A DNA stretch of 64,000 nucleotides from Methylocystis sp. (GTDB taxonomy: Bacteria > Pseudomonadota > Alphaproteobacteria > Rhizobiales > Beijerinckiaceae). The stretch spans positions 1 to 64,000 of the forward strand of contig JALHNQ010000015.1 in assembly GCA_022843405.1 (NCBI GenBank), in the 5' to 3' direction. The notes under the pieces are model-generated. The model ran no database searches. It had not been told where the DNA came from and saw only the letters and a list, made by a program, of their open reading frames with translations. Below, piece after piece: positions 7,432 to 17,147 of the stretch (its first letter is position 1; each line of letters starts with the position of its first letter). The position numbers and the translations under genes were made by a program.

Positions 7432-7956
7432 ATGTTAAGAACATTAATCGAGAAGGCATTAGCTTTGGCTTTACTTACATTTACGGTATTAGCGTTGCCA
7501 CTCAGCGTTATCGCTCTAATGCATTGGTTTCAAATCCAGTGGTATATTGCTTTAATTGTTGCAATGTTCCTCGCACCCGGAATACCAGCATTCGCATTAG
7601 CTGGCCTTTTCTTCCTATATCAGGCGGACTTTAACATACAAGACGCCATACATCCAGACATTGAGCACCCAGCCGCACTATCGTCAGTACCTTCTTCAGA
7701 TGAGGATTTGGCGCTTATACGCGCCACTTGGTTCCCAAAGCTCAAAAAGAATTGTATTAACGAGCTTTCGAAGAAGGACTCCTCGACAACTTTTATAGTC
7801 GCATCGCCTGATACGTATTGTTCCTGTTATATCAATGAAGCGCTAAAATCCATTAGTAAAGATGAGCTTACATATGTAATTAAAAACAAAACAATGTCCC
7901 CATCTATGGTTCATTCTCTACGGAAAGCAACAATTGTATGCAATATAGAAGAATAA
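7432..7956 (+). CDS. two-TM membrane protein with four-cysteine C-terminal domain
   Basis: ATG 7432 is preceded by a run of six G at 7419-7424 as ribosome-binding site; 174 residues. Two hydrophobic segments lie at about residues 7-33 and 37-65 (ALALALLTFTVLALPLSVIA and WYIALIVAMFLAPGIPAFAL). The rest is a soluble domain with Cys in LKKNCINEL, then DTYCSCYINEAL, then a final VCNIEE. This C-x(~20)-YCxC-x(~30)-C layout is shared with small exported proteins, including the chromosomal one at 55620-55889. Two TM helices place both ends on the same side. It is the last cargo gene and monocistronic. Function unknown; an exclusion, immunity or envelope role is only a guess. Confidence 0.65.
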   Translation: MLRTLIEKALALALLTFTVLALPLSVIALMHWFQIQWYIALIVAMFLAPGIPAFALAGLFFLYQADFNIQDAIHPDIEHPAALSSVPSSDEDLALIRATWFPKLKKNCINELSKKDSSTTFIVASPDTYCSCYINEALKSISKDELTYVIKNKTMSPSMVHSLRKATIVCNIEE

Positions 7957-8276
7957 GTGAGGTGATTTATCAACAACGTCTGTCCATATAGAGCAGGCAT
8001 CATCCCGGATGAGTCTCAGTTTGGCCTCCGGCGCTTCGCGCCTACCGGGGGTTACCACCCCCACCCTCATCGCTGTTGCCTTTCTTTCAACGCCCGATAC
8101 GGTCTTTCGGGTAATGGAATCCGCAACTTACGGGCCAACCGATGTAGCAAATCTGGAGCACGACAGAGATAAATCCGTGGCCTTGAGACCAATTCCGTGG
8201 TAGCTTGAACGAGTGTCAAACCGACGCAGACGAGCATCCATCCGGGAGAGCCGGCTTCAGCTATCTGTTTGTTTTC
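7957..8276. other. non-coding right part of the element
   Basis: No gene with a ribosome-binding site is visible. It contains a GC hairpin around 8027-8068 (GGCGCTTCGCGCC and a CCGGGGG/CCCCC pair) and the right copy of the 15-bp repeat. Base composition returns towards that of the host here. Confidence 0.5.
8146..8160 (+). repeat. 15-bp direct repeat, right copy (possible integrase arm site)
   Basis: AGCAAATCTGGAGCA, identical to 2714-2728. It lies about 185 bp inside the right attachment site; the left copy is about 85 bp inside the left one. Candidate arm-type binding site of the integrase. Confidence 0.5.
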
Positions 8277-8297
8277 GGGGCCATAGCTCAGTTGGGA
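8277..8297 (+). repeat. inverted copy of the first 21 bases of tRNA-Ala(GGC)
   Basis: The bases from GGGGCC to TTGGGA equal the 5' end of the adjacent tRNA, but on the opposite strand. The reverse complement is at 8398-8418, so the two form an inverted pair separated by 100 bp. Downstream of it is a perfect GCAAGC-GAA-GCTTGC hairpin. It cannot be a complete tRNA as it stands. Confidence 0.85.
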
Positions 8298-8339
8298 TTA
8301 GCAAGCGAAGCTTGCGCCTGCCCGCAGGGCTGAGTGCTG

Positions 8340-8418
<79 letters not shown>

Positions 8419-8475
8419 ATTCTCTTTCGGACGCCTCTTGGGGGAGGTCCGGACCGGCTCGTCGCCGTCGCGCGC

Positions 8476-8504
8476 TGTATAGTTCAGCCGCGCGTCGCCC
8501 GCAA
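8476..8504 (-). promoter_or_regulatory. promoter candidate for tRNA-Ala
   Basis: Read on the minus strand, TTGCGG (8499-8504) and TATACA (8476-8481) are 17 bp apart and lie about 58 bp upstream of the tRNA's first base. Spacing and distance fit a housekeeping promoter. Confidence 0.45.
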
Positions 8505-8542
8505 GCCCGTCGAAAACCCTGCAATTGCGGCGAAATCGCCGG

Positions 8543-8917
8543 TCAGGCGCGTTCCGCGAGAAAGGAATTCACCGTCTCCAGAAATTTCGCCACCGAGATC
8601 GGCTTCGACAGATAGGCTTCGCAGCCGCCCTGAAGGATTTTTTCCTCATCCCCCTTCATCGCGAAGGCGGTGATCGCGACGACGGGAATCGCTTTGAGAT
8701 CGTCGTCGGCCTTGAGCAGGCGCGTAACGTCGAGGCCGCTGATATCCGGCAGCTGAATATCCATCAGGATGAGATCGGGCCGATGGTTTTGCGCCAAAGC
8801 CAGCGCCTCTCGGCCGTTTTTCGCGCATAGCGTCGCATGGCCGTTGGATTCGAGGAGATCGTTGAAGAGCTTCATATTGAGCTCATTGTCCTCGACGATC
8901 AGTATGGTTTTGGTCAT
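8543..8917 (-). CDS. divK: single-domain response regulator DivK
   Basis: A 124-residue stand-alone receiver domain. Phospho-acceptor Asp53 is in [15 protein letters not shown], the acidic pair is E9-D10 in IVEDNELN, the switch Thr is in VVAITAFA and Lys105 is in YLSKPIS. Sequence and size match alphaproteobacterial DivK, which couples histidine kinases such as PleC, DivJ and DivL to the cell-cycle phosphorelay controlling CtrA. There is no output domain. In many relatives divK is followed by pleD; here the island-bearing tRNA is downstream instead. It is transcribed away from the glc genes. Confidence 0.9.
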   Translation of the reverse strand: MTKTILIVEDNELNMKLFNDLLESNGHATLCAKNGREALALAQNHRPDLILMDIQLPDISGLDVTRLLKADDDLKAIPVVAITAFAMKGDEEKILQGGCEAYLSKPISVAKFLETVNSFLAERA

Positions 8918-9162
8918 TGCCTTTCGGCCCGCGTTCCGGATGCGAAGGAATTTTGCTTAGCATAGGCAGATTAATGGAAAGCGCCAAAAGTCGGCGCATT
9001 TCTATAGATTATGAGGTCGTCGCGGTCTTGCGCGCGATCCGGCCCTCAACTAAACGGATTGCACCACAGGGCGCAGCGCCCCGAGCAAAGTCTACGCTTC
9101 GCGATTGGCGGAAAGCTAGGGGCGTTCAACGGCGCTCTCGCACGCATCGGAGGCGCGAGTCG

Positions 9163-10656
9163 ATGACTCTCCTCATGCCGGCGCCCGAGCCGGAGATCAT
9201 GTCGCGACGCGATGAGTTGATCGCGCGACTTCGCGCCATTCTGCCTTGGGAAAGCCTGATCGTCGACGAAGTCTCGCGCCGCGCTTATGAATGCGACGCT
9301 TTCACCATGTATCGCGCGCTCCCGCTTGTCGTCGCTTTGCCGGAGAGCGTCGAACAGGTGCGCGCGATCATGGCGCTCGCCGCCGAGATGAATGTCAAAC
9401 TTGTGCCCCGCGGCGCCGGCACGTCGCTGTCCGGCGGCTCGATGCCGCTTGAAGACGGCATCCTCCTCGGCATGTCCAAGTTCAATCGCATCCTCGACAT
9501 CGATTATGAAAACCGCTGCGCGCGCGTCCAGCCCGGCGTTCAGAATCTGGCGATCTCTAAAGCTGTCGAGGCGCAGGGGTTCTATTACGCGCCGGATCCG
9601 TCATCGCAGATCGCCTGTTCGATTGGCGGCAATGTCGCCGAGAACGCCGGCGGCGTTCACTGTTTGAAATACGGCCTGACCACCAACAATATATTGGGGC
9701 TCGAGGTCGTGCTGATGGGCGGCGACCTGATCAGGCTCGGCGGCAAGCATCTCGACAGCGAGGGCTACGATCTCATCGGCCTGATGACCGGTTCGGAAGG
9801 ATTGCTCGGCGTCGTCACCGAGGTGACGGTGCGGCTGTTGCAGAAGCCGCCCCTCGCGCGGGTGCTGCTGCTCGGCTTCGCGAGCGTGGCGGCGGGGGCG
9901 CGCTGCGTCAGCGCGATCATCGCGCGCGGCGTGATTCCGGGCGGGCTGGAGATGATGGACAGGGCGACGATCCACGCGGTCGAGCGCTTCCAACCTTGCG
10001 GCTATCCGCTCGACGCCGAAGCGCTTGTCATCGTCGAACTCGACGGGACGCAAGCTGAGGTCGACCATCTCGTCGGCGTCGTGCGGGATATCGCGCGCGA
10101 CGAAGGGGCGACGACGATACGGGCCTCGACGAGCGAGACGGAGCGGCTGCAGTTCTGGGCCGGCCGCAAGAACGCCTTCCCGGCGGTAAGCTGCATCGCG
10201 CCGGATTATCTTTGCATGGACGGCACGATTCCGCGGGCGCGCCTGCCGGAAGCGCTCGCCGGCATGGATCGGCTCGCCAAGGAGCGGGGGCTGAGCGTCG
10301 CCAATGTGTTCCACGCCGGCGACGGCAATCTTCATCCGCTCATTCTCTATGACGCGTCGAAAGAAGGCGACGTCGAACGCGCCGAAAAGCTCGGCTTCGA
10401 CATTTTGCGCCTGTGCGTTTCGCTCGGCGGCGTTCTCACCGGCGAACATGGCGTCGGCGTCGAGAAGCGCGATCTGATGGGCGAAATGTTCAGCGAGGTG
10501 GACCTCGAGCAACAGATGCGGCTCAAATGCGCCTTTGATCCTGCGGGCCGACTCAATCCCGGCAAGGTGTTTCCGACGCTGCACCGCTGCGCTGAACTCG
10601 GGATGATGCATGTCTCGGGCGGCAAAATGCCCTTTTCCGACCTGCCGAGATTTTAG
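9163..10656 (+). CDS. glcD: glycolate oxidase, FAD-linked subunit GlcD
   Basis: Oxidises glycolate to glyoxylate together with GlcE and GlcF at the inner membrane. The 497-residue protein has the PCMH FAD-binding domain (VPRGAGTSLSGG near residue 80) followed by the FAD-oxidase C-terminal domain with VFHAGDGNLHP and GEHGVGVEKR. ATG 9163 gives the normal GlcD length; the open frame upstream has no family-like sequence. glcE starts two bases after the stop, and glcF follows, so this is a glcDEF operon. Glycolate comes from phosphoglycolate salvage or from one-carbon/C2 metabolism. A D-lactate dehydrogenase is less likely given the three-gene layout. Confidence 0.9.
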   Translation: MTLLMPAPEPEIMSRRDELIARLRAILPWESLIVDEVSRRAYECDAFTMYRALPLVVALPESVEQVRAIMALAAEMNVKLVPRGAGTSLSGGSMPLEDGILLGMSKFNRILDIDYENRCARVQPGVQNLAISKAVEAQGFYYAPDPSSQIACSIGGNVAENAGGVHCLKYGLTTNNILGLEVVLMGGDLIRLGGKHLDSEGYDLIGLMTGSEGLLGVVTEVTVRLLQKPPLARVLLLGFASVAAGARCVSAIIARGVIPGGLEMMDRATIHAVERFQPCGYPLDAEALVIVELDGTQAEVDHLVGVVRDIARDEGATTIRASTSETERLQFWAGRKNAFPAVSCIAPDYLCMDGTIPRARLPEALAGMDRLAKERGLSVANVFHAGDGNLHPLILYDASKEGDVERAEKLGFDILRLCVSLGGVLTGEHGVGVEKRDLMGEMFSEVDLEQQMRLKCAFDPAGRLNPGKVFPTLHRCAELGMMHVSGGKMPFSDLPRF

Positions 10657-10658
10657 CG

Positions 10659-11873
10659 ATGCAGTCCGAATGCGCGACGCTCGACATCCGCGACGAGGCG
10701 GACGCCGTTGACGCGATTTGCGCGGCCAATGCGAAGGGCGAGTCCTGCGCGATCGTCGGCGGCGGCTCCAGGTCAGGACTCGGGCGCTGCGCGCCGCAAG
10801 CGCAGGCGCTCTCCACCCTGGCGCTTGCCGGCGTAACGCTCTACGAGCCCAACGAACTTGTTCTCTCGGCGCGCGCCGGCACGCGCCTAAGCGAGATCGA
10901 GGCGCTGTTGGAGAGCAACGGGCAGCAGCTCGCCTTCGAGCCGATCGACTACGGACCGCTTTTTGGCGCAGAGCGGGGCGGCGCAACGATTGGCGGCGTC
11001 ATCGCCGCGAACGCTTCCGGTCCGAGGCGGATCAAAGCGGGCGCGGCCCGCGATCATCTGCTTGGGTTCCGCTGCGTCACCGGACGCGGCGAGCTGGTGA
11101 AGTCCGGCGGTCGCGTCATGAAGAACGTCACCGGCTATGATCTGTCGAAACTCGTCTGCGGCTCATACGGAACTCTGGCGCTTCTGACGGAGCTGACGCT
11201 CAAGGTGCTGCCGAAACCCGAGACTGAATGCACGCTGCTCGCCATCGGCGCGGACGAGGCCGAGAGCCTCGCGCTGTTGCGCCGCGCCGCGGCGACTCCC
11301 TGCGAGCCTTCGTCCCTCGCCATGCTGCCGGTCGGCGCCGCATTGGCGCTTGACCAAGCCGCGGCTGCGATTCGACTCGAAGGTCCTGCGATATCGGTGA
11401 CCGCACGCCGCGACGATCTCGCCGCGCGCTTGGCGAGCGGCGCCGTTCGATTTGAGACGCTCGACGAGCGCGATTCGAAGGCATTGTGGCGAGACTTGCG
11501 CGACGCCGCGCCGATCGTCGCCAAGGTTGGCCAAATCTGGCGCATGTCCGTCGCGCCCTCTGAGAGTTTCGCGGTGGTCGAACGCATTCGACGCGCTGGC
11601 GCGCCAGTGCTTGCGCATTTTTACGACTGGGCCGGCGGATTGATCTGGCTCTGCGTCGAAGCTGCGCGCGACGCGCATGCCGCCGGGGTACGCGGCGCGG
11701 TCGACGCCTGCGGCGGCCATGCGACTCTCATTCGGGCGAGCGACGCGACGCGCGCGACGGTCGAGGTCTTCCATCCGCAGCCCGCGTCGCTCGCGGCGCT
11801 GACGCGCCGCGTCAAGGAAAGCTTCGATCCAGCGCATATTTTGGAGCGCGGCCGCATGCGCGCGGAGTTCTGA
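10659..11873 (+). CDS. glcE: glycolate oxidase, FAD-binding subunit GlcE
   Basis: Second FAD-binding subunit of glycolate oxidase; 404 residues, usual for the family. The N-terminal PCMH fold shows IVGGGSRSGLG (about 30-40), GATIGGVIAANASGPRR and VMKNVTGYDLSKLVCGSYG, all typical of GlcE. The C-terminal half is more variable. It starts two bases after glcD and ends six bases before glcF, so translation of the three is coupled. It lacks the larger C-terminal oxidase domain seen in GlcD. Confidence 0.9.
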   Translation: MQSECATLDIRDEADAVDAICAANAKGESCAIVGGGSRSGLGRCAPQAQALSTLALAGVTLYEPNELVLSARAGTRLSEIEALLESNGQQLAFEPIDYGPLFGAERGGATIGGVIAANASGPRRIKAGAARDHLLGFRCVTGRGELVKSGGRVMKNVTGYDLSKLVCGSYGTLALLTELTLKVLPKPETECTLLAIGADEAESLALLRRAAATPCEPSSLAMLPVGAALALDQAAAAIRLEGPAISVTARRDDLAARLASGAVRFETLDERDSKALWRDLRDAAPIVAKVGQIWRMSVAPSESFAVVERIRRAGAPVLAHFYDWAGGLIWLCVEAARDAHAAGVRGAVDACGGHATLIRASDATRATVEVFHPQPASLAALTRRVKESFDPAHILERGRMRAEF

Positions 11874-11879
11874 AAAGCG

Positions 11880-13166
11880 ATGCAGACGTTCTTTTCTCTG
11901 CGCGCGCTGGCCGATCCCGACATGGCGGAAACGGAGAAGATACTGCGCGCCTGCGTGCATTGCGGCTTCTGCAACGCGACCTGCCCGACCTATCTTCTTA
12001 CCGGCGACGAACTCGACGGACCGCGCGGCCGCATCTATCTCATCAAGGAAATGTTCGAGAAGGAGCGGCCGGCCGATGCACATACCGTTCGTCATATCGA
12101 CCGCTGCCTGTCATGCCTCTCCTGCATGACGACATGTCCTTCGGGCGTGCATTTCATGCATCTCGTCGATCACGCGCGGGCGCATATCGAGAAGACTTAT
12201 GCGCGACCTTTCGCGGAGCGCGCCATGCGCGCAGGCCTCGCCTTCGTCTTGACGCGGCCTGCTGTCGCGCGGCCGCTGCTTCGCCTCGCGGCGGCGCTGC
12301 GTCCCTTGTCGCGCTTCGCGCCGCGCCGCGATGCGGCGGCGCTCGCGCTCGCGCCGTCCCGCCTTCCGCCAGCTTCCAGCGTCGATACGCCGCAGGTCTT
12401 TGCCGCGCAGGGCGCCCGCAAGATGCGCGTCGCGCTGCTCAACGGCTGCGTTCAGACGGTTCTCGACACGTCGATCAATGAGGCGACGATACGGCTCCTG
12501 ACGCGCCATGGCGTCGAGGTCGTGGTGGCCAAGGGCGCCGGCTGTTGCGGAGCGTTGCCGCATCATCTCGGCAAGGTCGACGAGTCGCTACGCCATGCGC
12601 GCGCCAACATCGAAGCCTGGTCGCGCGAAATCGACTCCGGCGGGCTCGATCATATCGTCGTCAACGCCTCGGGCTGCGGCACGAGCGTCAAGGATTATGG
12701 CCATATGTTCCGCAACGATCCGACTCTCGCGGACAGGGCCGCGCATATTTCGTCGATTGCAAAAGACGTGACAGAGCTTTTGCAGGAGATCGGCTTTGCG
12801 CCGTCGGGCGACGCGCCTAAACTTCGCGTGGCCTACCACTCGGCCTGTTCGCTGCAACATGGACAGAAGATATCGCAAGAGCCGGTCGCGCTATTGCGCG
12901 CGGCGGGCTTGGACGTCGTCGCGGTGCCGGATGGCCATATCTGCTGCGGCTCGGCGGGAACCTATAATGTGCTGCAGCCCAAATTCGCGGGTGAATTGCT
13001 GACAAGAAAAGTGATAAATATCGAGAGCGTCGCGCCGGATATCCTCGCCGCGGGTAATATCGGCTGCATCGTTCAGATTAGATCGGGGACGGAAATTCCG
13101 GTTGTTCACACGGTCGAGTTGCTCGACTGGGCGAGCGGCGGACCAAAGCCTGCCGCACTCGCCTAA
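11880..13166 (+). CDS. glcF: glycolate oxidase, iron-sulfur subunit GlcF
   Basis: Electron-transfer subunit of glycolate oxidase; 428 residues. Two 4Fe-4S motifs lie at the N-terminus, [12 protein letters not shown] (about 22-33) and [12 protein letters not shown] (about 78-89). Two cysteine-rich CCG-type domains follow ([11 protein letters not shown] and [10 protein letters not shown]), the normal quinone-linked oxidoreductase architecture. Its stop codon overlaps the convergent trpS stop by four bases, so the operon ends here. Confidence 0.92.
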   Translation: MQTFFSLRALADPDMAETEKILRACVHCGFCNATCPTYLLTGDELDGPRGRIYLIKEMFEKERPADAHTVRHIDRCLSCLSCMTTCPSGVHFMHLVDHARAHIEKTYARPFAERAMRAGLAFVLTRPAVARPLLRLAAALRPLSRFAPRRDAAALALAPSRLPPASSVDTPQVFAAQGARKMRVALLNGCVQTVLDTSINEATIRLLTRHGVEVVVAKGAGCCGALPHHLGKVDESLRHARANIEAWSREIDSGGLDHIVVNASGCGTSVKDYGHMFRNDPTLADRAAHISSIAKDVTELLQEIGFAPSGDAPKLRVAYHSACSLQHGQKISQEPVALLRAAGLDVVAVPDGHICCGSAGTYNVLQPKFAGELLTRKVINIESVAPDILAAGNIGCIVQIRSGTEIPVVHTVELLDWASGGPKPAALA

Positions 13167-14197
13167 CGCAAAAACCCCACAATATCCTTCACCGCGTTCA
13201 TGTTCTCGCGGGCGATGGCGCGGGCGCGTTCGGCGCCGTCGCGCAGCACGCCATCGACATAGGTTTCATCCTCGCGGATGCGTCGCATCTTGTCAGTGAT
13301 CGGCGCGAGCTTGGCGACGGCGAGATCGACGAGCGCGCTCTTGAAGCTCGAGAAATTGGCGCCGCCGAATTCGCCGAGCACATCCGCCTTGCTGCGTCTG
13401 GATAGCGCCGCAAAAATGCCGACGAGATTGTCGGCTTCGGGGCGCCCTTCGAGACCCTTTTCCTCGGAGGGCAGAGCGTCGGGATCGGTCTTAGCCTTCT
13501 TCACCTTTTGCGCGATCTGATCGGCGTCGTCGGAGAGATTGATCCGCGAATAATCCGATGCGTCCGACTTCGACATTTTCTTCGTGCCGTCGCGCAGGCT
13601 CATCACCCGCGTCGCCGGCCCCGAGATCAGCGGCTCGGGCAGGGGAAAAAAGGCCTCGCCGAATCCGTTGCGTGCGATCGATTCGGAGAAATCATTGTTG
13701 AACTTCTGGGCGATGTCGCGAGCGAGCTCGAGATGCTGCTTCTGGTCGTCGCCCACAGGCACATGGGTCGCGCGATAGATGAGAATGTCGGCGGCCATCA
13801 GCACCGGATAGTCGAGCAGGCCCATGGAGGCGTTTTCGCGATCCTTGCCGGCCTTGTCCTTGAACTGGGTCATGCGGTTGAGCCAGCCGATGCGCGCGAC
13901 GCAGTTCAGAACCCAGGCGAGTTCGGCGTGCTCCGGCACCTGGCTCTGGTTGAAGACGATGTTCTCCTTGGGGTCGATGCCGCAGGCGACGAAGGCGGCG
14001 GCGATTTCACGCGTATTCGCCTTCAGCGCGATCGGGTCCTGCGGCACCGTGATCGCATGCAGGTCGACGACGCAATAGATGCAGTCGAAGCTCTTCTGCA
14101 GCTCGACGAAATTGACGATCGCGCCGAGATAATTGCCGAGATGCAGATTGCCGGTGGACTGCACGCCCGAGAAGACGCGCTGAGGAAAGGGGGACAT
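13163..14197 (-). CDS. trpS: tryptophan--tRNA ligase
   Basis: Charges tRNA-Trp; class I synthetase of 344 residues. The HIGH-like signature is STGNLHLGN (residues 14-22) and the KMSKS loop is at 207-211 (TKKMSKSD). The ATG at 14197 is chosen over a TTG twelve bases upstream because family members begin at F-x-QRVFSGVQ. It converges with glcF and overlaps it by four bases. The 5' side is flanked by a palindromic repeat (14283-14400), so it is probably transcribed from its own promoter between that repeat and the start. Confidence 0.95.
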   Translation of the reverse strand: MSPFPQRVFSGVQSTGNLHLGNYLGAIVNFVELQKSFDCIYCVVDLHAITVPQDPIALKANTREIAAAFVACGIDPKENIVFNQSQVPEHAELAWVLNCVARIGWLNRMTQFKDKAGKDRENASMGLLDYPVLMAADILIYRATHVPVGDDQKQHLELARDIAQKFNNDFSESIARNGFGEAFFPLPEPLISGPATRVMSLRDGTKKMSKSDASDYSRINLSDDADQIAQKVKKAKTDPDALPSEEKGLEGRPEADNLVGIFAALSRRSKADVLGEFGGANFSSFKSALVDLAVAKLAPITDKMRRIREDETYVDGVLRDGAERARAIARENMNAVKDIVGFLR

Positions 14198-14282
14198 GTG
14201 ATCGGCCAAGGTTTGCGTTTGGCCGGTCTTATGGCGAGAAGCGGGGGCTGAGGCAAGCGTGCTGTTTGGAGAATAGAATTTG

Positions 14283-14400
14283 TCAAATGCCCCAGCCCCT
14301 CATCTCACTTCTCCCCGCGAGCGGGGAGAACGGGCGTTAGGCGTTGCGCTGAAGACCCCTCTCCCCGCTTGCGGGGAGAGGTACGGTGAGGGGCTTGGGC
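14283..14400. repeat. palindromic repeat, family A (CTCCCCGC/GCGGGGAG)
   Basis: Two hairpins, CTCCCCGCGAGCGGGGAG and CTCCCCGCTTGCGGGGAG, are flanked by CCCCTCA and TGAGGGG in opposite orientation. A close relative lies in ccmH at 41385-41525. This two-hairpin layout is typical of REP-like elements scattered through Rhizobiales genomes. It separates trpS from hslU, both on the minus strand, and may terminate or stabilise hslVU mRNA. Confidence 0.75.
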
Positions 14401-14422
14401 GATGAGCGCTGGCTAAATCGCG

Positions 14423-15727
14423 TCACAAAATAAACCGGCTCAAATCCCGGTTCTTCGCCAGATCGCCGATGTGCTCCTCGACATAGGCGCCGTCGATGAC
14501 GATTCTGTCGCCGGCGCGGTCGGAGGCCGTGAAGCTGATCTCGTCGAGCACGCGCTCCATCACCGTTTGCAGGCGCCGCGCGCCGATATTCTCGACGGAG
14601 GTGTTCACCTGCACGGCGACTTTGGCGATGGCGTCGACGGCGGAAGGCGCGAATTCGAGCGTCACGCCCTCGGTGCCCAGTAGCGCCGAATATTGCTTCG
14701 TCAGGCAGGCCTCGGTTTCGGTGAGAATGCGACGGAAATCATCTTCGTTGAGCGAGGCGAGTTCGACGCGAATCGGCAGGCGGCCCTGAAGTTCAGGGAG
14801 CAGGTCGGATGGCTTCGCCACATGGAAGGCGCCCGAAGCGATGAACAGCACATGATCCGTCTTCACCGTTCCGTGCTTCGTCGCGACCGTCGTGCCTTCG
14901 ATGAGCGGCAAAAGATCGCGCTGCACGCCCTCCCGCGACACGTCGGCGCCGCCGCGTCCCTCGCGCGCGCAAATCTTGTCCATCTCGTCGATAAAGACGA
15001 TGCCGTTGTTCTCGACCTCATGGATCGCCTCGCGGACGCTCGCTTCCTGGTCGATCAGCTTGTCGCTTTCCTCGGCGACGAGCGGCGCCTGCGCCTCTTT
15101 CACCGTGAGCTTGCGCGGCTTGCCGCGCTGCATCGCCTTGCCGAAAATATCGCCCAGCGAGAAGGCGGAAACGTTCGCGCCTGGCATGCTCGGCAGTTCG
15201 AACATCGGCATCGATGAACCTGACTGGGTCAGCTCGATCTCGATCTCCTTGTCGTCGAGCTCGCCGCTGCGGAGTCTGCGACGGAAAGTTTCGCGCGTGC
15301 CGGGCGAGGCCGCCGGACCGACGAGGGCGTCGAGCGTACGCTCCTCGGCCGCCTGCTGCGCGCGCGCCTGCACGTCCTTGCGGCGGCGCTCCTTGACCAT
15401 CACGACGGCGACTTCGATCAGATCGCGCACGATTTGTTCGACGTCGCGGCCGACATAGCCGACCTCGGTGAATTTCGTCGCTTCAACTTTGAGGAAGGGC
15501 GCGTTGGCGAGACGCGCCAGACGGCGCGCGATTTCGGTCTTACCGCAGCCGGTCGGGCCGATCATGAGGATGTTTTTGGGCAGCACCTCTTCGCGCATCT
15601 GGCCTTCGAGCTGTAGCCGCCGCCAGCGATTGCGCAGCGCGATCGCCACGGCGCGCTTCGCGTCGTTTTGCCCAACGATAAAGCGATCGAGTTCGGAAAC
15701 GATCTCGCGCGGCGAGAAGTCGGCCAT
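14423..15727 (-). CDS. hslU: ATP-dependent protease ATPase subunit HslU
   Basis: AAA+ unfoldase of the HslVU (ClpYQ) protease; 434 residues, the usual length. The protein starts [14 protein letters not shown] and contains Walker A GPTGCGKT (57-64), an I-domain in the middle, Walker [11 protein letters not shown] and the C-terminal [10 protein letters not shown] and DLSRFIL tail that docks into HslV. ATG 15727 is preceded by AAGGAA; a longer frame upstream runs through a repeat and was rejected. It follows hslV by about 80 bp on the same strand. The gap holds a family-D repeat. Confidence 0.95.
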   Translation of the reverse strand: MADFSPREIVSELDRFIVGQNDAKRAVAIALRNRWRRLQLEGQMREEVLPKNILMIGPTGCGKTEIARRLARLANAPFLKVEATKFTEVGYVGRDVEQIVRDLIEVAVVMVKERRRKDVQARAQQAAEERTLDALVGPAASPGTRETFRRRLRSGELDDKEIEIELTQSGSSMPMFELPSMPGANVSAFSLGDIFGKAMQRGKPRKLTVKEAQAPLVAEESDKLIDQEASVREAIHEVENNGIVFIDEMDKICAREGRGGADVSREGVQRDLLPLIEGTTVATKHGTVKTDHVLFIASGAFHVAKPSDLLPELQGRLPIRVELASLNEDDFRRILTETEACLTKQYSALLGTEGVTLEFAPSAVDAIAKVAVQVNTSVENIGARRLQTVMERVLDEISFTASDRAGDRIVIDGAYVEEHIGDLAKNRDLSRFIL

Positions 15728-15734
15728 GGCAGGT

Positions 15735-15806
15735 TCCTTCGGAACGGCAGTCGGCAGCCGGCGTTCGGCGGTATTTTGTACTGCCGATTGCCCATTGCCG
15801 ACTGCC
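15735..15806. repeat. repeat, family D (GGCAGTCGGCAG), in hslV-hslU gap
   Basis: It begins GGCAGTCGGCAGCCGGCG and ends TTGCCGACTGCC, forming an inverted pair. A similar sequence in the opposite orientation lies at the start of lptE (49887-49962) and a shorter one at 52684-52745. It fills nearly the whole space between the two protease genes. Confidence 0.6.
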
Positions 15807-16370
15807 CTAAATCTTCTCCACCACCACATTTTGATTGGTGTAGACGCAAATCTCAGAGGCGATAATCATCGCCCGCCGGGCGATGGTTTCGGCGTCGAGT
15901 GGCGAATCGAGCAGGGCGCGCCCAGCCGCGAGCGCGTAGTTTCCGCCGGAGCCGATGGCGGCCACCGCGCCGTCTCCCGTGCTTTCCGGCTCAAGCACGT
16001 CGCCGGAGCCGGTGAGCACGAGGCCGACGCTCTTGTCGGCGACGAGCATCATGGCTTCAAGCCGCCGCAGATAGCGGTCCATGCGCCAGTCCTTGGCGAG
16101 TTCGACGCAGGCGCGCATCAACTGCCCGGGATATTGTTCGAGCTTCGATTCAAGCCGTTCGAACAGCGTGAAGGCGTCGGCCGTGGCGCCCGCGAAGCCG
16201 GCGATCACGTCGCCTTTGCCAAGGCGGCGCACTTTCTTGGCGTTGCCCTTCATGATCGTCTGGCCGAGGCTGACCTGGCCGTCGCCGGCGATCACCGTTT
16301 CTCCCGCTTTCTTGACGAGAATGATCGTCGTCGCATGCATGGCCGCCGAGCGGTGTCGTTCGCTATCCAT
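15807..16370 (-). CDS. hslV: ATP-dependent protease peptidase subunit HslV
   Basis: Proteasome-like threonine peptidase that forms the chamber capped by HslU. The mature N-terminus would be [10 protein letters not shown], with the first Thr as nucleophile; [12 protein letters not shown] and [10 protein letters not shown] are conserved. ATG 16370 ([13 protein letters not shown]) has GGAT seven bases upstream and gives a short propeptide as in other alphaproteobacteria; ATG 16340 (MHATT) is the alternative. About 187 residues. It is the first gene of the hslVU operon. Confidence 0.94.
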   Translation of the reverse strand: MDSERHRSAAMHATTIILVKKAGETVIAGDGQVSLGQTIMKGNAKKVRRLGKGDVIAGFAGATADAFTLFERLESKLEQYPGQLMRACVELAKDWRMDRYLRRLEAMMLVADKSVGLVLTGSGDVLEPESTGDGAVAAIGSGGNYALAAGRALLDSPLDAETIARRAMIIASEICVYTNQNVVVEKI

Positions 16371-16469
16371 TCGCTTATCCAGCCTGAGACGTTCAGCCGA
16401 TGTAAGGTTCTGCGCCGATTTGAGCAAGGGCGGCGCGGGGCGGCCGCCGTTCCGACCGGTGCGATCTTG

Positions 16470-17147
16470 TCATTCGTGCGGCGCAGCCGGCGCGGGAAAA
16501 TCCAAAATCTCGCGCGTATAGGTCTCATGCACTTCAGAGACGGGACGTTGATCACGCGCATAGACCACCGCTGTGTGTTCGAAGAGATCATGGGGGATGG
16601 AGAGCGCGCCGCTCGCCTTTTCCGGAAGCGCGGCGGTCGCGGAGACCTCCCAGCCGTCGGGCAGGGGAGACCAGCGCATTTTCATCTCGATCGTGCGACG
16701 GAAGGGTTCAAGCGGGGCGATCGCCTTGCCGAAGGGCGTTTCCGTCGTTTCCAGGGCGCGGTTGATGTCGTCGGAAAGCCGCCCAGGCACGTACCAATTG
16801 TCGGCTTCCGACAGCACATGTTCGCCGCAGGCGAGCTGCACGCGCCGATATTTCACTGGCTCCTCGGCCCCGACGCCGAGCCGCCGGCGCGTCTCCTCGC
16901 TCGGCGGCTTCTCGATCGCAGCGATGCGGCGCGCGAAGATTTTGGGCGGCGCCGCCATTCTGTGGTCGGCGCACCATTTCTCGAGCGTCGCCGTCGCGCT
17001 GCGGCTCGCAAGCAGCGAGGCGTTCAGCGTTTGCATGAGGGCGAGCGCTTCGATGCGCGACACGAAGCCGTCCCGCCAAGGGTCGGCAGCCGCCGGAACG
17101 GAGGCTGACGCCGTTGCGACGAGGCCAAGAACGAATATTGCGCGCAT
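16470..17147 (-). CDS. secreted chorismate lyase (UbiC)-like protein
   Basis: 225 residues with an N-terminal signal peptide (MRAIFVLGLVATASASVPAAA). The body resembles the chorismate-pyruvate lyase/UTRA fold: a first helix with LNASLLASRSATATLEKW, the strand pair VKYRRVQLACGEHVLSEADN with YVPGRL, then TPFGKAIAPLEPFR, and a final HTAVVYARDQRPVSEVHETY. In UbiC, equivalent positions hold the Arg and Glu that bind chorismate. Here the protein is predicted to be exported, which is not expected for ubiquinone biosynthesis, so the substrate is unclear. It stands alone upstream of hslV on the same strand. Similarity is by eye only. Confidence 0.6.
   Translation of the reverse strand: MRAIFVLGLVATASASVPAAADPWRDGFVSRIEALALMQTLNASLLASRSATATLEKWCADHRMAAPPKIFARRIAAIEKPPSEETRRRLGVGAEEPVKYRRVQLACGEHVLSEADNWYVPGRLSDDINRALETTETPFGKAIAPLEPFRRTIEMKMRWSPLPDGWEVSATAALPEKASGALSIPHDLFEHTAVVYARDQRPVSEVHETYTREILDFPAPAAPHE

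Noticed and set aside
7320-7634. 104-codon plus-strand frame overlapping the element's membrane protein gene
   Set aside because: No ribosome-binding site; the overlapping frame from 7432 has one and gives membrane helices.
9601-10986. 461-codon frame opposite glcD and glcE
   Set aside because: Arg-rich antisense shadow covering two clear genes.
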